Of a DNA stretch of 64,000 nucleotides, positions 11,280-23,300 are shown piece by piece (within the stretch, counting starts at the first letter, position 1; every line of letters begins with the position of its first letter). The stretch is from positions 249,303,073 through 249,367,072 of the forward strand of contig CM030358.1 of assembly GCA_017893485.1 (NCBI GenBank), given 5' to 3'. The translations under genes were made by a program, and so were the position numbers. Below the pieces are notes generated by a model. That model was given only the letters and a program-made list of their open reading frames with translations, was not told the DNA's origin and made no database searches. This stretch comes from Hemerocallis citrina. Taxonomy: Eukaryota; Streptophyta; Magnoliopsida; Asparagales; Asphodelaceae.

Positions 11280-11887
11280 ACAGTGTTTAGGAGTGGAGGG
11301 CTCGTGATATGGCTAAAAATAGGATTAAATCGGGACTGTTCAAATCAGGCACGGATCTTAAAGCTCTCAGGGGTAAAACGGTAATTTCACCTACAACAGG
11401 TCCGAAATGGGAACTGAGTCTTTTCTTCAAAGTCCAATAACCCATAAACAGATCTGTTCTGTTGGATATGGGTACCAACCCGTTACAAACCAATTCAGAA
11501 GGATAATGAGCAATTCAGATTTGTGATTATTCCTAAGAGGCAGTTTTAACCACTTCTTATCCATCCACAACGGAAAGTGGAGATTTATCCTTATCTCAAA
11601 ATGGATCTCTAAGGCGATTATAAATACCCCTCTCTCCCTACCGTAACAAGGTAATGAATTTTTTCCTACCTAAAGCTCTTTCTTAATCTTGGAGATTACT
11701 GACAAGAGTGTCAGATGGTTCGTCGTCGGGATTCATCCTGGTGTAGTGAACTTTGTGCAGGTTCATGGTAGCGATAAGGACCAAGTCAACACATTGGTGA
11801 AGGTCAACAGGTTTGCTTTGCTGTTTTCCTCAAAAAACTCACAAATTCATTTGTTTGCTCCCACACCCAAAATAAGCAGCAACAGTT
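11280..11887 (+). repeat. LTR-like segment with TATA box and degenerate primer-binding-like sequence
   Basis: TATAAATA at 11619-11626 is followed by an R/U5-like stretch containing GTCAGATGGTTCGTCGTCGG and CATCCTGGTGTAGTG. This resembles the U5 of Tat LTRs. Just after it, TTGGCATTGTCTTTTGC (about 11885-11902) looks like a decayed TTGGCGCCGTCTGTGG primer-binding site. A PBS belongs after a 5' LTR, so this may be the 5' LTR of a second, lost Tat element rather than the 3' LTR of the one to the left. Boundaries are guesses. Confidence 0.35.
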
Positions 11888-12324
11888 GGCATTGTCTTTT
11901 GCAGACTATTGGGTTCGACAAATAGAAGAAGAAGATGATGAAGCGAGAAGATGTCAAAGCATCGATGGAGGAAAAAAAAGCAGCAGCATAGCAAGAGACA
12001 TGAATTAACAGTCGACTGCCCCAAGGCAATCAACCGTCGCAACCCTCTGTTTTGAGGAATGACCAAAGTGGACGACTACCACTTTAGACAATCGACTAGC
12101 AGCGATGGCAGACAACAATTGGGTCGGGTTTAGGTGATTTGTTTTGGGTCTAACTTCTCTTTCAAGTTAGATTGTACGACTTCTATTGTGTGTTTCTTTA
12201 TTCATGATATATCAGATGACTATTGTATCAAGACTAAAATCTAAGATTTCTCTAGATTTGTATATATGATTGTATTTGCCTCATTTGGCAAGATAGAGAG
12301 TACTAAAAAGCAATTGAGATAGTT
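11888..12324. other. Non-coding stretch with CAGTCGACTG and degenerate partners
   Basis: CAGTCGACTG occurs at 12009-12018. A degenerate pair with cores GACGAC and ATCGAC starts at 12069 and 12089, a 20-bp spacing. No gene is seen. It ends where the TRIM LTR begins. Confidence 0.4.
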
Positions 12325-12612
12325 TGTAATACCCCAGATTTCTAAAGAGCGAACAGTCGACTGGTACTGGTAGCAGTCGACTGGTACGCACAGGATTTGA
12401 GAAAATTGAGAATGATTTGAGAATTTAGTCCCACATGGGAGGTTTACAATAACTAATTTGAGGCTAAATACTATTAGCCAATGATCAAGAGTCACCTAAT
12501 TGGTTAACCACCTTTTGAGAGGCAGCCTGTGGTGGGCAGTTGTACTACATAGTATCTAATTTGTCTTCTAAAAATATTAAAAATCGTCTGAGTATTGGGG
12601 CGGGGCGTTACA
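12325..12612 (+). repeat. TRIM 5' LTR
   Basis: The LTR is 288 bp, TGTAATACCCC to GGGGCGTTACA. It carries two perfect CAGTCGACTG boxes at 12354 and 12374 (20 bp apart). Confidence 0.9.
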
Positions 12613-12614
12613 AA

Positions 12615-12625
12615 TGGTATCAGAG
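12615..12625 (+). other. TRIM primer-binding site (initiator Met tRNA type)
   Basis: TGGTATCAGAG lies two bases after the 5' LTR. It is the standard complement of the plant initiator methionine tRNA 3' end. Confidence 0.85.
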
Positions 12626-12779
12626 TCGACTTTCGACACACCGGGTGTATTTGATACACGGCAAGGAGGTAATTCTCCGGAATTTGCTTCGTGGGGTATT
12701 CACGAAAGTAGGCAGGGTGCTAGAAAGGGCGGTCCTACACTAGATGTGTGTCCCGTACTCAGAGAGGACGCTGATTTCT

Positions 12780-12789
12780 AAAGGTGGGG
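12780..12789 (+). other. TRIM polypurine tract
   Basis: AAAGGTGGGG lies four bases upstream of the 3' LTR and would prime plus-strand synthesis. Confidence 0.7.
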
Positions 12790-12793
12790 TGTA

Positions 12794-13080
12794 TGTAATA
12801 CCCCAGATTTCTAAAGAGCGAACATTCGACTGCTACTGGTAGCAATCGACTGGTACGCACAGGATTTGAGAAAATTGAGAATGATTTGAGAATTTAGTCC
12901 CACATGGGAGGTTTACAAGAACTAATTTGAGGCTAAATACTATTAGCCAATGATCAAGAGTCACCTAATTGGTTAACCACCTTTTGAGAGGCAGCCTGTG
13001 GTGGGCAGTTGTACTACATAGTATCTAATTTGACTTCTAAAAATATTAAAAATCGTCTGAGTATTGGGGCGGTCGTTACA
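12794..13080 (+). repeat. TRIM 3' LTR
   Basis: The LTR is 287 bp. It differs from the 5' LTR at about seven sites by hand count. Three of these fall in or beside the paired boxes, which read CATTCGACTG and CAATCGACTG here. Confidence 0.9.
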
Positions 13081-13804
13081 GTGAAAGTCCTGGCAACGGC
13101 GTAGCCAAAAAGGCCATCTACACCCCTAAAGATAACACCGAAAGCCAAAAGCCAAAGACGGTCGCAACGCAACAAAGGTAGGCGGAGAACAAAGAAGTAA
13201 ATCAGCTCATAACAAGACCATAAATCAGCTCATAACATGACCAGCAACAGGAGAAGGTCATAGGGAGTCAGTGAACAAAAATGAGTAACGAGGATGCAAG
13301 CTCCTATAAAATCATCACACAGACTAGTAGAGCATCACAGAGCCTACAAGCTCGTCAAAATAGAAATTGCCCAGAAACAATCTAAGGCCAATAAAACCAA
13401 TCCAACAGACAATAGAACAAAGCTCCTTACTAGAGAAACAAACAACATACAACCAAAGCCACCGCGTACCATTTAACATCAGGGCATTCGGTAAGGAGGC
13501 GCCAACCCAAAAACATCCAGGGGAACATTTGAAGAAGAGCATAACCCACATAGTTACCAGTTAAAAGCCAAAAGAGGCTCTCTAAAGCAGAACAAAACAA
13601 TGAGTTATAAACATGGGAGACAAAAGAGGAAATGATCCGATTCTATACATGCACGGATTATACTATACCAAGCATAAATGCGCGTCAGCACATCAGAGAA
13701 AAGAGAACCTCGAAAAAATCTTCAAGCCTACGAATAGGAAGATAGGTGATCAACAAGAGCATCAGACATAATAGATAAGCCAATAAACATAGCAGCAAAG
13801 AAAC

Positions 13805-16800
13805 TTATAAAGCATTAAGGTTATGGAGGCAAAGTAAAGCGTCGACCAGTCTGCGATGGTAAAGGGAATCTCTAGCCTCGATTTTTAACGTTAAAGACCA
13901 GAAATTAAAAAGAAAATATTCAATAATGAGATGGATTGGTGAAGCGGTATGTCTGAATAACCTCTTGTTTCTTTCCATCCACGTGATCCAAATAATAATT
14001 TGAACCGAAAGATTCCACAATCTATAGTACATTTTGTTTGGGGGAAGAAGAGACCAGCAGGAAATTAGGTTGGACGGGATAGAGGGGAATTCCCAAGCTA
14101 GAGAACTAATATTCCACAGGGGACGCGTGGATTCGCAACCAACCAACAGATGATCTACGTCTCCGAAATTATTAGAGAAAAGGGGACACAATTATCCCCA
14201 CGCTAAATTCCTTTTGTTAAGGACTTCGACAGTAAGTAACCTGTTGTTGAGAACTAGCCAAGAGAAAGTTTTAACTTTAAGAGGGCCATAGGTCTGCCAA
14301 ATGAAGTCGGTGAAGGGGGAGAGAGTGCCTCTAAAGTTGAGAAATTGATAAGAAGATTTAACAGAGTAATTCCTCGCCGAGTTCCAACGCCAAGAGAAAT
14401 CTTCTTTTGGGCGCCACTAGAAATTGTTGAGGGAATGAAGGAGGGCGTTAAAGTCAGAAATTAAATTAGTTGGAAGACTGGCTGAGAAAGGGATAGACCA
14501 ATGTCTTTGCGAGTTTATAAGAGTGAAACATTCTGCCACTGCGGCTAGGGGATTGGAGGTCAGTCGGAACAGAGTTGGGAATGAAGAAGCGAGTTTGTGT
14601 TACTAATCCAGAGATTGGACCATAACCTGGTCTTGGATCGATCGAAACAGTCATGCATGATACCACATTGGAAAGAAGCGGCCGCTTTCCAAACTCCCTT
14701 CCAGAATGGGGAGGAATTGCGATGGATCCTGGGGGGAAATCCCATGACTGGCAATTGGAAAAGCAGTTAACCTTGATACTCTGGATCCAAGGTAAATGAT
14801 CAAATTTTAAGATCCTCCACAACCATTTACCTAATGAAGCCATATTTTGGTGCCTGAGGTTCAAAACCCCTAAGCCCCCTGCCTCTTTGGAAGATCAGAC
14901 CAATTTTCAGTTGCTAAGATGAGAACTTGACTTGTGATTGGAGGAGCCTGTCCAGAAAAAGTTACTTCTGATTTGGTCATCCTCTTGATAACCCAAAAAG
15001 GGACATAATAGAAAGACATCATATAAAGAGGGATAGATGAAAGGACCGAGTTAAGGAGGATTAGTCTACCTCCATGGGAAAGTAGTTTCCCAGCCCAGAC
15101 GTTGAGCCTGAATTCTACCTTGTCAACCATAGGCGACCAGTCAGATTTATGCAGTTTACCCCATCTCAGAGGAATACCCAAATACGTGATGGGGAAAGAA
15201 GCAATAGGGCAGCTAAAGAAGTTGGAGATCTCGTACTGGCAAATGGGAGACCCTTCCAGCTAGAGAACCGAAGATTTTTGAAAATTAATCGATAGACCCG
15301 AAGCTAATTCGAAACAGTAGAGAAGAAGTTTTAGATTACGAAGAGAGTGAGAATTTGGTTTGGCGAAAATGATAGTATCGTCAGCGTATTGCAGATTAAG
15401 GACCCCGTGGAAAAGACGAGAGTCACCTAGACCTTCGATGACCTGCGCTTCCCATGCATTGCGACGAAGTTTACTAAAAATATTTGCAACAAGAGAGAAT
15501 AGAAGGGACGAGAGAGGGTTACCTTGGCGGAGGCCACGTTTAATTTTAAATTTGTGACCTTCAGAGCCATTAATTAGGATGGAAGAAGTGCCTGAGAAAA
15601 GACTGGATTTAATCTAAGCAATCAATTTGAGACCGAACCCCCTATTGATAAGAATATCAAACAGGAAATCCCAGCTTACATTGTCGTAAGCTTTTTGGAA
15701 GTCGAGTTTCAGAAGAATGCCTTCGGAGTTAGAGTTGTGACAATGAGATATAATCTCTTGGACCGAAGCCACACTATCAAGGATAAAACGATCCTTGATA
15801 AAGCCTGATTGGGCAGGATCAATAAGGGGGGAAATGACCGCGCTGAGCCTCACGGATAGAACTTTCATAATGATTTTGAAGGTAGTGTTGATTAGACTAA
15901 TAGGCCTAAAGTTCGACACAGAATGTACTCCCATCATTTTAGGGATGAGCACAATGTGCGCATAATTGATACGATCGAAAGAGAAGGATCCCTGGTGAAG
16001 TTCCGTAAACATACGGAGAAGGTCATCTTTAAGCCAGTGCCAGAACTTTTGGAAAAAAAAAGCAGGGAATCCGTTCGGACCTGGCGCAGAATCGCTTTTT
16101 AACGAGAAACCTGCCAATTTTATCTCTTCCAAGGAAAAGGAGGCCTCAAGGGAGGAGAGGTCCTGAGGCTGGGTGCCGTAAAGATGGGACCAATCAAGGA
16201 TAATGGATCGCTGCTTGTAGGAACCGATAAGGTTTTTATAGAAGGAGAGGAAGGTCTTATGGATCTCATAATCGGAATTAAGATCAACACCGTTATCAGA
16301 AATCGAGGAAATCTGATTACAACGTTGCCTGTGCGACGCAAAATTATGGAAAAAGGCAGTGTTGCCGTCACCCTCCTTTAACCATCTATATTTGGTTCTC
16401 TGAGCCCATTTGATGTGATCCTGAAAAAGGATGTCGGCAAAGTCTCGCTTGCACGAGAGATGTTCGGCACGAAAAGAATCTGATAATGTGCCCAGTTCCT
16501 CCATCTTATCAAAGGACTCAATGGAAGTAAGGAGGAAATTTTTGAGGAAATTGGTGTTATTTTGTCTATCGTTCCGCCAAATCTGACAACCATATTTGAT
16601 AGCGTGAAGTTTGAGGAGGATGCCACCCAGTCCGGAAGATCCAGTAACTGAGGATAAGCATTCTACAATAAGGTTGATGAAAAGTTGATCTTGTAACCAA
16701 AATTTTTCGAAACGGAATTTGTGATGATGAGTGAAGGGGAAGTTAGAGAAGAGGGCTATGGGAACGTGGTCAGAAGAGGGATTGGGTAAAGCCTAGGAGA

Positions 16801-17439
16801 AAGTGTTGTGAAACTGGTTAATCAAGTTTTGGGAGACAAGGAAGCGGTCAAGTTTGGCCATCGTCGGAGATTGATGTAGGTTAGACCAGGTGAAAGATCT
16901 ACCGTTGAGCAGGATATCGGTTAACTGCGGAGCTCGAATGCAATCGTTAAAATTGCAGGGTTGAAGATCATAGTGGGAATGGGTCAACCTTTCGGAAAAG
17001 AACCTGGTGACGTTAAAGTCCCCACAGAAAAAACATAGGCCGCTTGTGAAATTGTGAAGTGATCGAAATTCGTTCCAAAAAAGAGTGCGATTACCAGGGG
17101 GGAGGAACCATAAACCGAAATCATCGTGAGGGTGCAGTTGCGCACCTTCCAGTGCAGTTGGACAATAAGGAAAAAGTGAAGTCGTTGCACCGCAATAAGG
17201 GAAAAGACCGACTCTTTGAAGTCGACAAGAATCCCTTCCCTAGATCCTATCGCGTCTAGAGAGATCCATTTAGGGACAATGGATCCTCCTATAGTGCGAA
17301 AGATGGTAGGGGAAGGTGAGTCAATCTTCGACTCTTGGATAGAGATAAGATCGCAATGAGAAGATGATATTAATTGAAAAATCGCTGTTTGTTTAACGGG
17401 GAAATTGAGACCCCAGATGTTCTAAAAAAGACTAATCAT
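13805..17439 (-). pseudogene. LINE copy 1 ORF2: endonuclease plus reverse transcriptase
   Basis: The ATG at 17439-17437 overlaps the ORF1 stop (ATGATTAG). The endonuclease begins with a Trp-to-stop change (TAG before NIWGLN), then shows SIQESK, LNGRSFTWSN and LDRFLVS (about 16987-16793). The longest open piece (16504-15614, 296 codons) carries KYRWLKEGDGNTAFFH, SAPGPNGFPAFFFQKFW, NFRPISLINTTFKI and KLDFQKAYDNVSWDFL. The RT YADD motif lies at 15388-15377. The C-terminal zinc-binding domain (14191-13805, DVDHLLVGC) has lost a Cys. Numerous stops and shifts separate these pieces. Intact ORF2 nicks target DNA and reverse transcribes in place. Confidence 0.8.
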
Positions 17440-18850
17440 TGAAAAGTAGATGCTCCTGAGCTCTGTTACGTTCTTACTGCCTTATGGAAAAGAGCAGAGG
17501 AGAATTATCGGATTGACTACAAATCCCAAATCCTGGGCGATATTAGCCAAATGTTGATCTGACAGAGAGTCAAATTGAAGTTGGAATATGGAGCCTAATA
17601 AATTTTGCTCCTGCTGGGGTTGGGGTTTAGTTGGGTAGGAAACTGAGAGCTCTAAAGCTAGTGGCGAGGTGCCAGGAGAAGGATTAGAAGAAACTAGTGC
17701 CGATTTTTTAGCCTCAATGTGGGCGCTAGATCTAATGATACGTTTCGAGTGTTTACGGAACGAAGATAGTTCCAAACCGGGGGACCCTACCTTCTTCATA
17801 GGAACAGATTGGAGAAGATTATTACAACTGTCGATATTTGATACTAGAGAGAGAGAGGGTGGAGATTTCGAAGGGATAGGATGCGATGTTGCGACCCGAG
17901 ACATCGGACTTGTTTTTTAAGGACTGTGGAGCAAACTCTGGGAGTCGATATACCCAAGTTTGCCTCCACCTTTGCCTTCAAATCAAGGGAAACACAAGAG
18001 AAATCTGCAAAAGCGATAACGGAAGAGAGAAGGACCCGTAGAGGGCGAGAATAAAGATAGTTAAAACACCAAGACAAAACATGTAGCCAATCTAAACTAA
18101 TAATTGCTAACTGATGGAAAATAAAGGAATTAATAACAGGTGATACCAGCTTGAGTGCAAGCTCGCGCTTCAGATCCTCTTCCTCTTCTTCAAGCAAGTT
18201 GTCCTGATCAATACATCCCTCATCTTTTGTGGCTTTAGACTTCTTGACTTTAATGGGGGGAAGATTCGGAGCAGGGACAGTGAGAGTGGGAAAATTAGCT
18301 TGCCTTTGAAAATATTCCTAGTCGGAAGAGAAATGAGGGTTGGCTTCCCAGGCGGGCCACTGAGAGGCAGTATGATGCTGCTCGGGAGCTGGGGGAGAGG
18401 CAGGGGGAGGGAGTGTTGTGGCAGGCCTCTCCAGAGTAGAGGACTTAGAAGTACCAGAGGATGGCGGTAGGGGAGGCAGGACAGCCGAAGATGAAGGAAG
18501 AGGAGTCGGCACCTTCCTAGCTTGATGAGAAGAGATATCGGGGTTGATCCAAACAAGATTTGGCGCTTTGGAGGGTGAAATATTCTGACTGTTAGGAGAG
18601 GAAAAATGCTTACGAGGAGGAGGAAACTTGTTCTTGGAAGAAATCTTTTGAAACCCTTTCACTACCATTTTAGACGATGGAGAGGAGCCAGGATGGAAGG
18701 GAGAGGAGGAGATAGTAGACTTGTAAGCTGGCTTCGGGGATCTAGTGGTGGGCAGCGGAGGTGCTCCACTCCGATCAACCGAGTCGTGATATTGCACAGA
18801 GACCGTGAAGAAGGCTCTGCAATCTCTCAGGGAGTAGACCTCGATACGAT
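17432..18850 (-). pseudogene. LINE copy 1 ORF1, truncated and frameshifted
   Basis: Pieces at 18797-18318, about 18316-17930 and 17904-17432 match the ORF1 of copy 2 in order. They contain VSVQYHDSV near the start, a Ser/Pro-rich middle with KAPNLVWINPD and QWPAWEANPHFSSD, an acidic LLEEEEEDLKREL and the C-terminal HSKRIIRSSAHIEAKK segment. The N-terminus is missing, as in copy 2. ORF1 proteins of plant L1 elements bind RNA; no zinc knuckle or RRM is visible in what remains. Confidence 0.6.
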
Positions 18851-18857
18851 CTACCTT

Positions 18858-19441
18858 TAGCGGTAATACAAAAAATATCCATATACTTACATTACTTTTT
18901 GAAAGAAAAAAACTACTTAAACTCTATGAAATTTGAAGAGTGTTTTTCTAGAAAAACGTTAAATGATACTTCGTTTTAAAAATAAAAAAACGAAAGATAA
19001 TTTATTAGTCATATAGTTTTAAACAAAAAATATACTCTCCTTAAACAAGATTACAAGGCTACAAGACTAGAAATTGAACTTAGCTATACTAGGCTTGTTA
19101 ACCGTAGTAGTTACTTTGTACTAGTATATTGTACGTGCGATGTATGCTTACAAAAAATATAGATAGACAGAAGGCGTGATCGATCTGAAATTTTTTTTGG
19201 GAGAGAGAGGGAGTTTTAGGAGAGATGGAGATGAGGGTGGGTTTTTTTTTATTTATTAAAATAATTAATTAGAGTTCAATTTGGTTGGAGTGAGATTATG
19301 ATGTGTGGTTTAGAATTAGTTAGGTTAGAATTAGATCTAATTATGTGGTATAGATTTAATTGAGAGATTTAGTCAGATTAGATTTATTCTAATTGTATGG
19401 TGCAGATTTAATTAAGATTGAATGTATACAAATAACAATAC
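18858..19441. other. AT-rich spacer between the two LINEs
   Basis: No gene is seen. ACTAGTATATTGTACGTGCG at 19120-19139 resembles the reverse complement of a Helitron 3' end (CTAG plus a CGTGC-type stem), but the stem is poor. There are poly-T runs at 19189-19197 and 19238-19247. Confidence 0.4.
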
Positions 19442-19456
19442 AAATAACAAGTTGTT
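19442..19456. repeat. Left target-site duplication of LINE copy 2
   Basis: AAATAACAAGTTGTT is repeated exactly at 25322-25336. It directly precedes the T-run that is the LINE poly-A tail on the minus strand. Confidence 0.9.
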
Positions 19457-20304
19457 TTTTTTGTGAGATCAATCGAATAGAGTCTTGCGACTCCAACCAT
19501 CAGCAAAAATTATATTAATATCAGAACAAACGTCAAATTTTACAAGCCGTAAAACAGAACAAAAACTAGCAACCACAGACAAAACAAAACAGAGAAACCG
19601 AACAAGAAAAAGTACAAAGGTGACGAACAAGGAAACTGGTATGAAACTGGAGCAAAGAAGCGAGGAGGGATCTCGCCGAGGGCCTCAAACCAACGCAGTA
19701 GGAGAAACGAGAAGCCAGCCATGGGAATCCAACAAGGCTCAGGCAACAAACACCAACCCACCAACTGTCTAACACCGCCGATGAAGGCCCGCGACCTACT
19801 AACAACGAGCCCCCGCGTAAGCGCGCAAAGAGATGCTACACAGCATGCATACCTCTGCAGCGAGGATAGCAAAAGAGTATCGGGGCTGAAAAAGAAACAA
19901 ACCAATATGCCAGATGGGGCAAAAGGAAAACAGAAGCAATAGCAAAAACACCCAGTAATCACAAACAAAATAGAAGCATAGCAACTCTGTCTGAGAACAG
20001 CACAACCATAATCAAAGACTGCTTCAAAGGCAGACGAACAGTCAGAAAACCAACACAACACAGAGTTGTACATTCTAGTCACAAAGACTCCCATCAGCCA
20101 AAAGCAACCTTAGAGCAATACACATAAGGGAAAAGGAAGAGAGAGGAAGAAATAAACCATCCAACTGAGCCGAAGCCCAGAGTTACAAAAAGATAAAGCA
20201 GCCAAAAAGACAAACCAAAAGGCATAGATGCCTGCTGCTACCCCTGGTCGATCAAACCTGCAAGAAAAGGATAAACAAAAAATGGTAAGCACAGAAGAAA
20301 CGGC

Positions 20305-23300
20305 TTATAAAGCATGAAGAATGGTAAGACAACGCACAGAGTCGTATAATCTTTTAATCAAAGGAGAAACACTGCCATCGGTGCTCAAACTCGAGGCCCA
20401 GAGCTTAAAAAGAAATAAGAAATCATCTATCATAGAAACTAAGGAGGAACAACGATGTTGGAATAGCCTCTTGTTCCTTTCCTTCCAAATGATCCAGATA
20501 ATGGTCTGAACCGACAGAATCCATGCACTTCGAAACGAGACGTTCGAAGGCGTAGAGAACCAACAAGATGCTAAAGAAGGGGGGATAGAACCAGTGTCCC
20601 ACGCAAGAGAGACAATCTTCCACATCGGGAGAATGACGGGGCATTGAACAAAAAGATGGTCAACATCCTCCGAGAGAGAAGTGCAAAACGGGCAAAGTTG
20701 CCCCCAAGCTAAATTCCTTTTGTTAAGAACTTCAACAATGAGTAATTTGTTATAAAAAGCTAGCCATGACGTGATCTTCACCTTCAGGGGGCACAAGAGA
20801 CCCAGAAGAGATTAGCGACCGGCGATTGAACGCCCCTAGTATTAAGGAAACGGTATAAAGATCTAACCGAAAAGATGCTAGCTGAATTCCAGCACCAATC
20901 AATACCTTCAAATGGCCTCCACTCGTAGTTATTAAGAGAGGAGATGAGTTCATTAAAATCGTCTGAAAGAGAGTGGGGAAGGTCAATCAAGAACGGTATG
21001 ACCCAATGTCTACTATTATTAAACCAAGTGAATGATTCCGCACTGTTGCTGAATGATTGGCAGTCAGCTGGAATAAGGAAGGATACGCAGAAGAGAGTTT
21101 GGTATTGCCAATCCAGAGATCCGTCCAAAGTTTAGTTCTAGACCCATCAGAGCAAGTTCTAGAGATGCCACAATGAAAAGCAGCAGACGCCTTCTAGACA
21201 CCTTTCCAGAAGGGGGAGGCGTAACGATTAACTGCTGAAGGGAATTCCCACCAGTGGCAAGAACGAGACCGATAATCCTTGATGCACCGAATCCAAGGTA
21301 AATGATCAAAATTATGAAGCTTCCACAACCATTTCCCTAAGAGGGCAATGTTATGATCCCTGAGATCCAAAATACCCAGGCCCCCTTCCGCTTTTGAGGT
21401 GCAGATAAGTTTCCAATGGCTAAGATGGGAGCCTGGTTTAAAAGAGGATGATCCAGACCAGAAGAAATTACTTCTAATTTGATCAATCCTCTTGATCACC
21501 CAAGAGGGGAGAATGAAGAATGACATCAAGTAAAGAGGCATAGCAGAAAGCACCGAGTTAATAAGGATCAGTCTGCCACCCCGGGAAAGAAGTTTACCAG
21601 ACCAAATATTGAGTCTGGCTTCCACCTTATCAATAAGAGGGAACCAGTCTGACCTGTGCAGCTTGCCCCATCGAAGGGGGATGCCTAAGTAAGAGATTGG
21701 AAAGGAAGCAACGGGGCAATTAAAGAAATTCGATACCTCAACCTGGCGATTGGGGGAGCCCCCCAACCAGAGAACAGAAGATTTTTGGAAATTGATAGAT
21801 AATCCAGAGGCCATTTCGAAACAGTAAAGGAGAAGTTTAAGGTTACGCAAGGAATGGATGTTCGGTTTGGTGAAGATAATTGTGTCGTCTGCGTATTGCA
21901 GATTAAGCACCCCCTCAAAGAGGTGAGAATTACCGAGACCCTCAATCATTTGCAAGTTCCAAGCGTTCCTAAGAAGCTTGCTAAAGACATCGGCCACTAG
22001 GGAGAAGAGAAGGGAGGAAAGGGGGTCCCTTGTCGGAGACCACATATGATTTTGAATTTGTGACCTTCCGAACCATTAATAATAATTGAGGAGGTTCTTG
22101 AAAACAAGCTGGATTTAATCCAAGTGATCCATTTGGGGCCGAACCCACGGTAAATGAGAATGTCAAGAAGGAACTCCCAATTAACGTTGTCGTAAGCTTT
22201 TTGAAAATCAAGCTTGAGTAAGATACCCTCAGAATTAAATCTATGACAGTGGAAAATGATCTCTTGGGCCGAGGCCACACTATCAAGGATAAACCGGTCC
22301 TTGATGAAGCCCGATTGGGCTGAATCGATCATGGGAGATATGATAGCACTCAGTCTAGCTGAAAGGACTTTCATAATGATTTTGAAAGAAGTGTTGATCA
22401 AGCTGATAGGCCTGAAATTGGATAAAACGTGCGCTCTCGCAACCTTGGGGATGAGCACAATGTGCGCATAATTGATGCGGTCAAAAGAAAAGCATCCCTG
22501 GTGGAGATCCTGAAACATTTTGAGAATATCGACCTTAAGCCATTCCCAGAATTTTTAGAAGAAGAAGGCAGGGAATCCATCGGGCCCTGGTGCCGAATTG
22601 CTTTTTAAAGCGAAGACGGCCGATTTAATTTCCTCCAGAGTGAAAGGGGCCTCGAGAGAAGAGAGGTCATGAGATTGGTTACCGTACAGTTGGAACCAAT
22701 CGAGCTCTAACGAACGATGTTTATGCGAGCCAATTAGGTTTTTATAGAAAGAAAGGAACTCTCGGTGGATTTCCCCATCGGAAGTCAAATCCACCCCTTG
22801 TACGGTAATAGAAGAGATCCGGTTGCTACGCTGCCTATGGGAAGCGAAGTTGTGAAAGAAAGCCGTATTGGCATCACCCTCCTTCAGCCATTTAACTCTA
22901 GCTCTTTGAGCCCATTTAATATGATCTTGATGGAGTATATCAGCATAGTCTTGCTTGCAAGAACTGCGCTCCGAGCGAAAAGAATCCGACAAGGGACCCA
23001 GTTCTTCCATCTTATCGATGGAATCGATGGAAGAAAGGAGGAGGTTTTTAAGAAAATTAGTGTTGGATTGTCGCTCGGAACGCCAGATTTTGCAACCATG
23101 CTTGATAGCGTGGAGTTTAAGAAGGATGTTGCCCAACCCGGATGATCCGGTAATTGAGGCCAAACATTCCACCACCAGATTGACGAATAGCTGATCTTGT
23201 AGCCAGAGTTTTTCAAACCGAAATTTGCGAAGGTGATTGAAATGAAAGTTGGAGAAAAGAGCGATCGGAACGTGATCGGAAGAAGGATTGGGGAGAGCCT

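Larger units (their letters stand above)
12325..13080 (+). mobile_element. TRIM: miniature non-coding LTR retrotransposon, 756 bp
   Basis: Two direct repeats of about 288 bp flank a 181-bp interior with no ORF. Both LTRs start TGTAATACCCC and end GTTACA. A primer-binding site complementary to initiator Met tRNA and a purine tract lie just inside. This is the full signature of a terminal-repeat retrotransposon in miniature, which depends on enzymes from other elements. No 5-bp target duplication is evident (TAGTT on the left, GTGAA on the right), so one flank may be rearranged. Its termini and PBS resemble those of the Tekay element at 39999-60979. Confidence 0.9.
13081..18857 (-). mobile_element. 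L1-type LINE, copy 1, decayed
   Basis: On the minus strand the order is an ORF1-like proline-rich region (18850-17432), ORF2 with endonuclease and reverse transcriptase, a C-terminal zinc finger (to 13805) and a T-rich 3' region. It is a diverged relative of LINE copy 2 at 19457-25321, with the same domain order and similar protein segments. No poly-A tail or target duplication was found. The 3' side abuts the TRIM and the 5' side fades at about 18857, so both limits are approximate. Confidence 0.8.

Noticed and set aside
12540..12743. 67-codon ORF spanning the TRIM interior
   Set aside because: It crosses the LTR, PBS and interior and has no similarity to any retroelement protein. The TRIM is non-coding.
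19120..19139. Helitron 3' end on the minus strand
   Set aside because: The CTAG and CGTGC-type motif are present, but the stem is imperfect and no matching 5' end was found nearby.
19540..20094. A 184-codon minus-strand ORF rich in Phe, Leu and Cys
   Set aside because: It lies in the 3' untranslated region of LINE copy 2 downstream of the zinc-finger stop. The T-rich strand gives spurious hydrophobic ORFs.
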